Shown here piece after piece: positions 35,390-44,261 of a DNA stretch of 64,000 nucleotides. The notes under the pieces were generated by a model. The model was not told the origin of the DNA. It did no database searches and saw only the letters and a program-made list of their open reading frames with translations. Source of the DNA: Saccharum officinarum (Eukaryota > Streptophyta > Magnoliopsida > Poales > Poaceae); the NCBI GenBank assembly GCA_020631735.1, contig CM036162.1:93978401-94042400 (forward strand). Direction: 5' to 3'. Position numbers and translations under genes: made by a program. Every line of letters begins with the position of its first letter. Within the stretch, counting starts at the first letter, position 1.

Positions 35390-35799
35390 GCGGGCGGGCC
35401 GGCGGCGGCGCGTGGCCGGCCGGGCGGGGGCGCACGGGGCGCGCGGGGGACCGGAAGGGCCGGCCGGCGGCGGCGCGCGGACGGCCGAGCGGCGCCGCGC
35501 GGGCGGGCCGGCTGCGGCGCGCGGGCAGGCCGGCTGCGGCGCGTGGCCGGTCGGGCGGGGCGCGCGGGCGGGCCAGCGGCGGCGCGCGGACGGCCGGGCG
35601 GCGCCGCGCTTGCGGGCCGGCTGCGGCGCGCGGCCGGCCGAGCGGGAGCGCGCGGAAGGGCCGGCGGCGGCGCGCGGGCGGCCGGCGGGGGGCGCTCCGG
35701 GGGCCGGAAGGGCCGCGGCGGCGCGCGGGAGGCCGGGCGGCGGCGCGCGGGCAGGCCGGCGACTGACGGCGGCGCGCGAGCGGGCGGTCGTGCGGGCAA
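35390..35799. repeat. Extremely GC-rich irregular repeat tract
   Basis: About 400 bp of nearly pure G and C, built from shuffled copies of GGCCGGCGGCGGCGCGCGG and CGGACGGCCGGGCGGCGCC. Open frames on both strands are low-complexity Ala/Arg/Gly/Pro and look like composition artefacts. It lies between the second GRF-like fragment and the right TIR of the MULE and has strong hairpin potential. Confidence 0.85.
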
Positions 35800-36345
35800 C
35801 GGAGAAGGAAGAAAGAAAGAAAGAAAAGAAGGAAGAGAGGAAGAAGAAAGAATGATACATTTTTACCAGGTGCATGGCGCCATGCATGGCGCCAATGACG
35901 ATGGCGCCATGCTCCCTGCCACGTCAGCGCCACGACGGCAGGGTCATGGCGCCAGTGACCATGGCGCCATGTCGTTATATCTTGGCGCCAACGACTATAG
36001 CGCCAAGATAAGGGTCTATTTTTTGAAATCTTTCCGCAAGGGGCATATTTGAGAGAATCTTTCGAAAAAGGGGCTAAAAAAAAAAAAAAAAAAAAAGACG
36101 GTCGTGCTGACGACGTCCACCAAGAAGCCGGAGATGTTTTTTTAGCAACAGAAGCCGGAGCTGATGGACCGGAAGAAGGCGAGTCAATCCAGCCCAAAAG
36201 GAGGTCCAAGAGAGCTCGAAGGCCCAACTCAGGTTACGAAGGCTCCACCCTAGCGAAAGTGAGTAAGAAGGCCCAACACGTTAGAGAGTACAAATCAACG
36301 TCTTCAGGCTATAGACAGGAGTGGGAAGGAAGTAGAAGCCAATAG

Positions 36346-37835
36346 GCTTGGCGACGGCGAGCTTTGTTCGTTCCGGCGAGGTCCGGCGCGGCGAAATCTT
36401 GTAATCGAGATGTCGTAATCGGTATCGTGACACCCACCTAGAACGGATAGGCGGGCGTGACTGATTCCAGTCCCGTAGGTAAATCAAAACCGTTGTTTCT
36501 CGGTCAGTTCAGTCCCCCCTCCATGGACGCCCACAAACATCGAGTACCCGACGACCCAACCCCGGCAAATCAGCGATCCGCGTCATTGATCGCTGCCCAT
36601 CGGCGGCCGGCCAGACGGACAACCGATCACTCTCGCCATGCTTGCAGGTGCGCGCGCACTTGACCTGACAGCTCCGTGGCAACCAACCAACCTACGCTTC
36701 CAATTCTACTTTCACCAGCCGAAGCAGCGACTACTGAAGAGTACTGACGACCGTCCTCAACCATGAGGATGCGGTGCCATCCACGGCTGACGGGTGACGG
36801 CCGTCCCTTCTCATTCACCTAGCTTGTCAACACCTGCTGCAACGACTTCTTCTTCTTCGCTCCTCGCAGCTGAAAGCGAAAGGTTTGACCACTCTGGCCG
36901 CGCTTGAGCCGTGCCCGTGAAAACTGGCGTGTCGCGGTCGCGGTTGTTGAGAATCTAAGGAAGGTTGAGCACCATGGGACACTTCTTCGTCCGTCTAGAA
37001 AGCAGGTGTATTGGAAGGTTTTGCCTGTGCTCAGAAGTGTTTTGTGTGCCCGGTTTCAAGGGAATGGACGGTGGCCTGTGAGGGTGAGACTTGGTCGGAA
37101 ACGTACCGCGGATCAATTTCAACGACGACACCTGGACACCCGCACGAGCTGATCGTTTCCAACGGTTTTCATGTCCAAACTTCAGAGTTCAGAGTTAGCA
37201 CCCTGCTGCTTGCAGCCAGGTACCATCGTCAACAAGACTGAGACCACAGCTCCGTGGCCCTCATGTGTTCAGCGAGGAACCCTCCTGAGTTTCAGATTTG
37301 CAGTTTCCTTCTTACTTTTTACAACTTCAACTCAGACAGAACTCAGAGCACCCAGAAGGCCAGAGCAACCATCACACAGTAGCCCTGTCGCGTGGTTGAG
37401 GAACATGCTCCACAAGTCCATGGCAGGGACGACAACACACGCATTGCACTGACATATGAAAATCTTGCCTGCATCACATACATACATCTGACGCTCGCTT
37501 TTCATGTACTTTGCACACGTGAGAATTCCAGTACTTCTCCTGAAACCTAAACCCAGGCGCGCTGCTGCTTATTCCAAAGTCCTGCTCCTAACTGCCATCA
37601 GATTCGCCACCCAAAACGCACCAACCGGAACAATCACCCCTCACCAACATCTCAATTTTTTCTCTTTTCCAATCTTATATCTTATATAACAAGAATAAAG
37701 TACTCTTCTCTAGGAATCTAAAAAAGGATCATCTTTTTTATACGATGGCTTGTTTTATACTATCTTCGCTCCAACCAAAGAGTGGGAATATATCAAAACT
37801 AATAACAACCGCTGCTAGCTGCAGCTCTCCCTACC
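36346..37835. other. Intergenic and upstream region of the methyltransferase-like gene
   Basis: Mixed-composition sequence with ORFs of 60-95 codons and no domain. No repeat termini were recognised. The last few hundred bases are presumably the promoter of the gene at 37985. Confidence 0.4.
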
Positions 37836-37843
37836 TATAAATA
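37836..37843 (+). promoter_or_regulatory. TATA box of the methyltransferase-like gene
   Basis: TATAAATA, 149 bp upstream of the ATG at 37985, after CT-rich GCAGCTCTCCCTACC. Confidence 0.72.
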
Positions 37844-37984
37844 TAACGCAGAATCCAAAACCAAATCCTTGGATAAAAATCTAGCTAAACCGAGGAATAA
37901 AGGAGCGATAAGATAAGGTGACTCCAGAAGATAGAGCCGCAAACGGAGACAAAGGAGACTCTTTGTTGGCGTGCGTGCGTCATC

Positions 37985-39073
37985 ATGAAGCCACGTCCAC
38001 CGGCGGGGGCGTCGTCTGCTTCCGCCGCGCCGGGCAGGCTCCGGCCGCACCTCTCGCGGCTCGCCTCCTTCCTCATCGTCTTCGCCGTGGGCTACTCGCT
38101 GGGCCTCCTGACGTCGTCCACCCGGCCGTCACCGCGACCGTCCCAGACGACGATCATACGGCCGCACGCCGCGCACCTCACCGACGCCGGCTCCAACACC
38201 GCGTCCCCCGCGGCGTCGAACGGAACCGGCGCGGCGGCCGTGTCGAGCTCGAGCTACCCGCGGTCGCCTCCGCACGATCTGTTCCGGTTTAAAGAGGAGT
38301 GCGGGGAGCCGGTGCCGAGCGACGCCGTCGTGCGGACCCTGCTCGACAAGCTCTTCGACGGCGAGAGCCCCTACGCGGGGTTCCCTCCCAACCACACGGC
38401 GGCTCTGCTGCACCCGGCCGCGGCGCGCCCGCGCGGGTGGGGGTCGACGGGCGCCGTATTCGCGGAGCTCATCGAGGCGGTGCGCCCGGAGGTGATCGTG
38501 GAGCTGGGCGCGTTCCTGGGCGCGTCGGCGCTGCACATGGCGGCCGTGTCCAGGAACCTGTCCCTCTCCCCGGCCATCCTCTGCATCAACGACTTCCGCG
38601 GGTGGCCGGCGTTCCGGGACCGGTTCCGCCGCGACGTGCCCGCGCAGCGGCACGGGGACGCGCTGCTGCTGCCGCAGTTCATGTCTAACGTCGTGGCGGC
38701 GGGCGCGGGCGCCGAGGCCGACGACGCCGGCGTCAGCAGGCCGCGCGTGCTGCCGCTGCCCTTCTCGACGGCGTCCGTGCTGCGCGCGCTGTGCGAGTGG
38801 GGCGTGTACGCGGACCTCATCGAGGTGGACGCGGGCCACGACTTCCACTCGGCGTGGGCGGACATCAACCTGGCGTGGGCCGTGCTCCGCCCCGGCGGCG
38901 TCATGTTCGGCCACGACTACTTCACGTCCGCCGACGACCGCGGCGTGCGCCGCGCCGTCACGCTGTTCGCCAAGGTCAAGGGGCTCACCGTCCGGCCGCA
39001 CGGCCAGCACTGGGTGCTCTCACCGAAGCCCCCGCGAGGCGGGCGCGGCGACGACGACGCCCGGCGACGGTGA
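37985..39073 (+). CDS. Type II membrane protein with SAM-methyltransferase-like domain
   Basis: Intronless, 362 residues, very GC-rich. A short basic cytosolic tail is followed by one membrane anchor (about 27-44, SFLIVFAVGYSLGLLTS), a Ser/Ala/Thr-rich stem (45-95) and a globular domain. The domain has VIVELGAFLGASALHMAAV (170-188), which fits the SAM-binding motif I, INDFRGWPAF near 201, and DLIEVDAGHDFHSAWADI with LRPGGVMFGHDYF (277-313), as in Methyltransf_24-type proteins. Topology suggests a Golgi or ER luminal enzyme. The substrate cannot be inferred. Asn-X-Ser/Thr sites are present at NGT (79) and NHT (136). The start has an upstream TATA and no competing in-frame ATG. Confidence 0.88.
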   Translation: MKPRPPAGASSASAAPGRLRPHLSRLASFLIVFAVGYSLGLLTSSTRPSPRPSQTTIIRPHAAHLTDAGSNTASPAASNGTGAAAVSSSSYPRSPPHDLFRFKEECGEPVPSDAVVRTLLDKLFDGESPYAGFPPNHTAALLHPAAARPRGWGSTGAVFAELIEAVRPEVIVELGAFLGASALHMAAVSRNLSLSPAILCINDFRGWPAFRDRFRRDVPAQRHGDALLLPQFMSNVVAAGAGAEADDAGVSRPRVLPLPFSTASVLRALCEWGVYADLIEVDAGHDFHSAWADINLAWAVLRPGGVMFGHDYFTSADDRGVRRAVTLFAKVKGLTVRPHGQHWVLSPKPPRGGRGDDDARRR

Positions 39074-39984
39074 GGGCCTGTCGCTGTCGCCGCCGGGCCC
39101 GGCCGGGACCGGCCATGCACTCCACTCGACTCGACCGAACCTGCCTGACGTGTCCCGTTGCACCAGCGTCCATAGCCGTGTTCGTACTTGCAGGTGCAGG
39201 CGTGCAGTGCAGCACCCACCACGGCACTACCACCTCGATCAAAAGTCAACGAAAAAGGTTGCGCCGCCCCCGCCACTGTTCTCTTATCTGAAGCACTCGT
39301 CTCAACCACCATTGCTTTTGCTGTAACATCCTTCTCTAACTTCGCGGGGATCATATTAAAAGTATATATAAGAAGGCATGCATTTGTTCTCGTCTGTGAG
39401 ACAATATATATATTCAAATACGAGACATTTATGTGTAGATATGGACGGACATGGCGATTTCAAGTGTTTTTCTGGAGTAAGTAAAGCTGGTTAGATGGAA
39501 TGTTGTTGTTGAATGTTGATGGTTTCTTTGCTCTTGCTTGTTTATTTATATATAATAATAATCATTCATCGGAGAGAAGCGAGTACATATATACAGCTTT
39601 CATGGATGGAAAAGGTAAGGTAAGGTTCTTCTCATCTTTTGTGTGGGATAGGGAAGTGCAGCGCATGTGTATGGGCTAGACCAAATGAACCGATGCGGCA
39701 GGGCAGTGATTCGGTGATGATGGTGAGGTGACGTTCCATAGTGGAGGGTGACGCGGTATGCTTGCCGGCCGCGGCTGGAGGAGGAAGATGATGCATGGTG
39801 ATGGTGTCAGCTCAACTCTAAACGAAGTACAGAGTAAAGGAGATTAGTGGGTGGATAGATGGGCGTGATAGCTTGAATAATCATGGCCAACAGACCTTCT
39901 GGTTATCATGCACCATTCTAGTGTACATGGAGTAATTTACAAGGCGATCAAGACGATCGAGCCACTGGATGGTGTATTGATTAC
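39074..39984. other. 3' flank of the methyltransferase-like gene
   Basis: The 3' UTR probably extends into the AT-rich part near 39350-39560. No further gene or transposon end was recognised up to the MITE at 39985. Confidence 0.4.
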
Positions 39985-40114
39985 GGCCCCGTTGGGCTGT
40001 GCTGATAAGCCGGTGGAAAAACACTGTTGGCTGATTTTTTGTGAGAAAAAAAATAATGTTCCGGTTGAAAAAACAAGCTGAATAAAACGGATTATAAGTC
40101 AGATGAACAGGGCC
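39985..40114 (+). mobile_element. MITE with GGCCC(C/T)GTT ends, 130 bp
   Basis: Starts GGCCCCGTTGGGCTGTGCTG and ends CAGATGAACAGGGCC, short inverted repeats. A second copy lies in the opposite orientation at 59162-59738, where a Tourist element splits it. After removal of that insert the two are 130 and 129 bp long. No clear target duplication here. Confidence 0.8.
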
Positions 40115-40490
40115 TGTGTTACTGGATTCGGGGACGGCAACTTGGTTAGTTCAGTACTTCAGTGGAGAGCCATGAGCACAAGGATTTTTTATGAGATTGA
40201 AGTAATAACTGGGTAGCAGCTGTATGACTTGCATCACACCCGTGACCGCCCGTGTAGCTGTAGCATCATATATGAGAGCGATAGCTTTAAACCGTGCCGC
40301 ATCGATTGTGATGGAAGACGAAGGAAGAAAGCGAAACTGCAGGCCATACCAAATTGAAATCGAATACCGATGCCATCGATCCTAGACCCCTCATCATTTC
40401 AGATGATCAGATCTCATCTAACTGCCCTACATATAAAACTCAAAAGAAAATAAAAACATCTCAAACAAATAAGTTTTAATTAGGATGCTA

Positions 40491-40746
40491 CCTCCGTCAA
40501 TGAAAGAATGTAATTCTCAGATTTTGAGGAGTCTAATAGTCTAAACTTTGACTTAATTTATATAAGAAAAGTACAAGCATTCTTGATACAAAATAAGTAT
40601 CATTATTAGATTAGTTATATAATATATTTTAATTAATTTATTTAAAAATTTAAATGCTAATATTATTAACTATAAACTTGATCAAACTTGAACTCAATTG
40701 ATCGGCACAGATACCATAATTGCTTTTTTTTTGTGGACGGAGGGAG
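40491..40746. mobile_element. Stowaway MITE, degenerate
   Basis: Ends CCTCCGTCAATG and GTGGACGGAGGGAG, flanked by TA on both sides (40489-40490 and 40747-40748). The interior (ACTTTGACTTAATTTATATA, ATAAGTATCATT) matches the Stowaway copies at 26843 and 45534. Its right TA overlaps the TAA target of the next element. Confidence 0.75.
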
Positions 40747-40749
40747 TAA

Positions 40750-41898
40750 GGCCAGTCTCAGTGCAAGGTTTCATCTCTCAGTTTCCAAGACATGAAACTT
40801 AACATGAAATAGGTAGCCCTCAGTGCATAGTTTCATTACCTAGATTCATATGTTTATTTTAGTCTTTTCACGGGTCCCACCGGTGTCTCTCCCTTCCCTC
40901 TCTTCCCTGCCGTCAGCCAGGCTCTGCTCACCTGTGAACATGACGAATCCCATGGCCGTGTTGGCCATGGACGCCCATGGAACCACCAGCAGGCTGTCGT
41001 GCATCCGCGACGAGCAGTGGCGGATTTACAGGGGGGCTGGGGGGCTCCAGCCCCCCCTAATGACTCGATTTACCACTAAAAATGCTGTAGCAAAATCTCA
41101 AATCACCATTAAATTTTCATGCAAATCAACATCTCCATTGTTTTAGCCCCTCCTTAATTCTCATCATGCATCCGCCACTGGCGACGAGTCATAGGTCACG
41201 TAGGAGTTCGAAGCCGCGGTCGGCAGAGCCGTGCCCGGCGGAGTCACGTCCTCCATGCGGGGAAGAGAGGGACCAGTGTGGCGACGTAGGACCAGTGCAG
41301 CGACGCGCCAAGGTCCACGAGCTCGCCCAGCCGGTGGCGTCGTCATCCTGGACAGCCGCGCCCCCTCACCGCTCCCAGCCGGCGGCGCCGCCCCCCGCGG
41401 CCGCCATGACCGCGGCCCCGCGAGCTCACCCAACCGGCGGCATCGGCATCCCGGACAGCCGCGCCGCGCCCCCACACCGTTCCCAGCCGGCGGCGCTGCC
41501 CCCCACGGCCACCATGAGAGAGAGAGAGAGAGCAGGGGCCATGGAGCGGAGCCTGCCCGACGCCCGTGGAGGAGCTGCTCGGCCTGCGGCGGAGCTGTGA
41601 CCGCGGAGGAGGTGCTCGGCTCGCGGCAGACTCGCCCGCGACGGACACGCCCGCGACGGACTCGCCTGCGGCGGAGTTGCTCGCTCGCGACGGAGGAGGA
41701 GCCCATGAAACGAATCAGCCATCTCAACGCAGGTTTCGTCCGGTTTCCCAGACGTTGGAAACACCGCTCACTCGTGTCGTGGGGATGAAACCTTTCCCTT
41801 CTCTCTCCTACTTGTTTCATGCAAAAACTTCCCATCTGCTGATGTGGTATCTCATTTAATGTGCATGAAACCCCCATGAAACTCCATTGAGACTGGCC
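40750..41898. mobile_element. PIF/Tourist-type element with GC-rich cargo, 1149 bp
   Basis: The terminal inverted repeats GGCCAGTCTCAGTGCAAGG and CTCCATTGAGACTGGCC are flanked by TAA (40747-40749 and 41899-41901). GTTTCAT-rich subterminal repeats occur at both ends. The middle (about 41190-41760) is about 70% GC and unlike the AT-rich ends, with overlapping ORFs on both strands but no recognisable protein. A hAT MITE (41015-41180) is nested near the left end. No transposase is seen; the cargo looks like captured genomic sequence. Confidence 0.8.
41015..41180 (+). mobile_element. hAT MITE (CAGTGGCGGAT family), copy 2
   Basis: Perfect 8-bp duplication GCGACGAG (41007-41014 and 41181-41188) and 11-bp inverted ends CAGTGGCGGAT/ATCCGCCACTG. 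The GC hairpin GGGGGGCTCCAGCCCCCC lies near the left end. Matches 23353-23498 in reverse orientation. Confidence 0.93.
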
Positions 41899-41901
41899 TA
41901 A

Positions 41902-43953
41902 TAGCATTAGCTGACCGCATGAATTCTGGTGTGTCTCTAAAGGAGACATAAAAAAATGGTTTGACCAAAAAAGAAAAATTAGCGTATAGGATCAGTGATG
42001 GGTGAGGAAATGACTTAACTACATCAATTGTTAGAATCATTTTTCCTTGTAATTAAACCTAGCCTTCCGTGTTCGACTCTCTAGACTAAGCACTGATGAT
42101 CGCATATACTATCATTCTCGGCTAGATATTCTTTTAGTGATAAATAACGTGTGACGACTTCATTGATATGATGAAAATCTACCGCCCGTAGTCTCTTAAA
42201 AGTCTCCGTGTATACGTAGAGGGTGAAGAACGTGCAGGAACCTCTGATTTGGTAGTGAGTTTTCGAGGGGATAATAAAAAGAAAAGAAAGTGACGAGTCA
42301 ACTACGGTACGGCCTGCCAATGCTTGATTTGTGTAATGATCCAGGAACCTGCAGGTGATGGATGATGACTGCATTGCAAATTAAGCCTTGCAAAAAATAT
42401 CCAGGGCTAGGGCGCGGCCGTGGGTGTGCGTACTCTCCAGCTTTTGGAAGGACGTACCAAGACCCTCATCCGCGTCAGGAACATTGTTTAGTCTTTTTTG
42501 CCAGCCCGTCAGCATCTGATGCCGACTATTTCAAATTGTGATATAAATATTCGTTTCAGAAAAACTGTGGTATAAATAGTGATGGTGAGGTTTAATTTTT
42601 TGAAGATAAAGGATTTTTATAAGGATCAAACATTCCATCAGATATCAAGGAAACTTCTTTTTTTACAAGACACAAACATCCATGCATTTACGGTTCTTTG
42701 TAGCAGAACCACCGCATAAGTATTCTCGACTTGACATGGATGTTCGTATTTTTTTTAGTGGAACTTGACCATCTGGTTATTGGTTAGGGTCTTTTAGTGC
42801 AACTTATTAATCATTTTCTATGGGATATGGAATTTTGAGAAATATGTATAAAAATTGCTATTTATCTTGTCAAATTACATTTTAAACCACTGTGTTTCTA
42901 GTAGCCGCGAAGTTAGTTTTAAGAAGATAAAACAAGGTGCGCCAGTGCGCCACAGATTCTGCTCACAGGTTAGGAACAAGGTACTCCAGTCTCCAGTCTC
43001 CTGTGACTAGCCCTTCAGCAGGTCATGCTACTTCGTTTCAAAAAAAAAAAACAGGTCATGTGTTACTGCCGTGCTCCACGGAGAACGGCAGTCGAGTACT
43101 TCAGTTGCACGAACTGCCGAGCAAGACGAGAGGACTTGATGCTGCAGGTGCGACGAGACGTAGCCGGCTTGCGGCGGTGAAGTCCCCGGTTTCACTTTGC
43201 GGCACCCGGACGCCTCACGTCGGGGCGAAAAGCATCGAGGCCGCTTTACTGGGATCGCTGCCATCCGATCCGGTCAAACCATGGCTCCTTCGTTAATCTT
43301 TGCTATTCCCACCGCAGAAAAGAATTGTAATTCTCGGGTTTTTTTTTTGACAATGTAGTTCTCGATTTCCATGAACCTATAAAAAAATACTCCTACATAT
43401 CAAATAAGTATTATTAAATGAATGATAACATATTTTCATGATACACCTATTTGGAATAAAAATGATAATAATACTTTTTATAAGCTTAGTCAAACTAAAA
43501 ATTCAACACATTGCATCAAATGCAGTGATTTTTCTCGGCCAAAACGTAGGTTCAACAATTATTTACCCGCTTAAGTATAAAATGCGCACAGCTAATCTGA
43601 AATCTTTACTATCATGTGATTTTAGTTTCATAAAGGACTGAAAGGGTCCAGAGGTTCAGTTCAAGCCAACGCAAAAAGTTACAGGTCACACCACCTGAAC
43701 ATTATGGGGCATCATAGAACAACTTCTCCGGAAAGACAAACGGTAGATATGCATCTGGATCCACCACTATAATCGTCGAGTGGAACTACCCGTGCTCTGA
43801 TTTGAGTTCCTGCATTCTATAAAAAGCATGCGAAATGCAAGCGGACTACATTATGACAGGAAACAACTTTTCCAAAAGACATGTTAGAGGCCAATACTGA
43901 GATGACCTCTCATCAACTGAAACTATCCATGTGCTCCAAGTTCCTCCTATATA
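41902..43953. other. Intergenic, no gene recognised
   Basis: AT-rich spacer with one GC-richer stretch at 42930-43300 (overlapping ORFs on both strands, no domain). 43375-43510 contains decayed Stowaway-like strings (ATCAAATAAGTATTATT, TAGTCAAACTAAAA). Confidence 0.4.
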
Positions 43954-44076
43954 CTCCCTTCCTTTCAAATGGTAAGTCGTTCTAGCTTTCTTCTAGGTAC
44001 ATAACTTTTGCCATGCATATTTATAGTAAAGTTATGTATCTACAGAAGCCGAAACAACTTAGAATTTGGAACAGAG
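43954..44076. mobile_element. Stowaway-like MITE, 123 bp
   Basis: Ends CTCCCTTCCTTTCAAATGG and CTTAGAATTTGGAACAGAG with TA on both sides. The interior holds the inverted pair GGTACATAACTTT and AAAGTTATGTATC. It lies 185 bp beyond the COA5 stop codon and may sit in or just past its 3' UTR. Confidence 0.7.
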
Positions 44077-44261
44077 TATCAAAAGTACTAGAATGTAGAC
44101 AGCAAATAGACTCCCCTCATCAATTGAAGCCACATGTGTTGTGAGTTCCCCTCACCTATCAAAAACAGAACACGGGCGAACTAAATCATGTTATCATTAC
44201 ACCTCAATGTCACAAGCTTGGCTAGAAACCAAAACTGGTTGTGGAGATTGTGGGCACATCA

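Larger units (their letters stand above)
33330..36101. mobile_element. Mutator-like element (2772 bp) with long TGGCGCCA-rich TIRs
   Basis: Terminal inverted repeats of about 210-225 bp (33330-33541 and 35877-36101) begin GCGTCTTTTTT and CCGTCTTTTTT and are highly similar. They contain repeated TGGCGCCA palindromes. The 9-bp duplication TCGTGCTGA (33321-33329 and 36102-36110) is the Mutator signature. No MURA transposase is seen. Instead there is an uninterrupted three-exon GRF-like gene, part of a second GRF-like gene on the opposite strand, and a GC tract at 35390-35799. It interrupts a gypsy ORF in frame. Probably non-autonomous and mobilised in trans. Confidence 0.9.
32800..36345 (+). pseudogene. 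Ty3/gypsy pol C-terminus, split by a MITE and a MULE
   Basis: The reading runs EKIENVA, one frameshift, then FHPFFHVSLLKEAL, ADISFQVPKFILDHRVHN, one stop, QVLIKWSSWLASMATREDEH and LPDAPAW. This is the usual end of gypsy integrase (HPVFHVSQLK) followed by a chromodomain-like tail (QVLVKW...W..A..TWED). Removing the hAT MITE (33093-33273) and one TSD copy restores the frame into RQAVSQGERDVSMPRAD. Removing the MULE (33330-36101) and one TSD copy restores it again into DVHQEAGDVFL, ending at the stop at 36343-36345. Both insertions therefore hit a once continuous ORF. No LTR was recognised. Confidence 0.82.

Noticed and set aside
35358..36227. Long ORFs on both strands over the GC tract (up to 289 residues)
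   Set aside because: Low-complexity Ala/Arg/Gly/Pro in all frames, caused by almost total lack of A and T; no domain.
38129..39010. 293-residue minus-strand ORF over the methyltransferase-like gene
   Set aside because: Arg/His/Gly-rich shadow of a GC3-rich gene; no domain.
41164..41949. 261-residue minus-strand ORF in the PIF/Tourist-type element
   Set aside because: Crosses the element's right end and the hAT MITE boundary, low complexity, and opposite-strand ORFs are as long.
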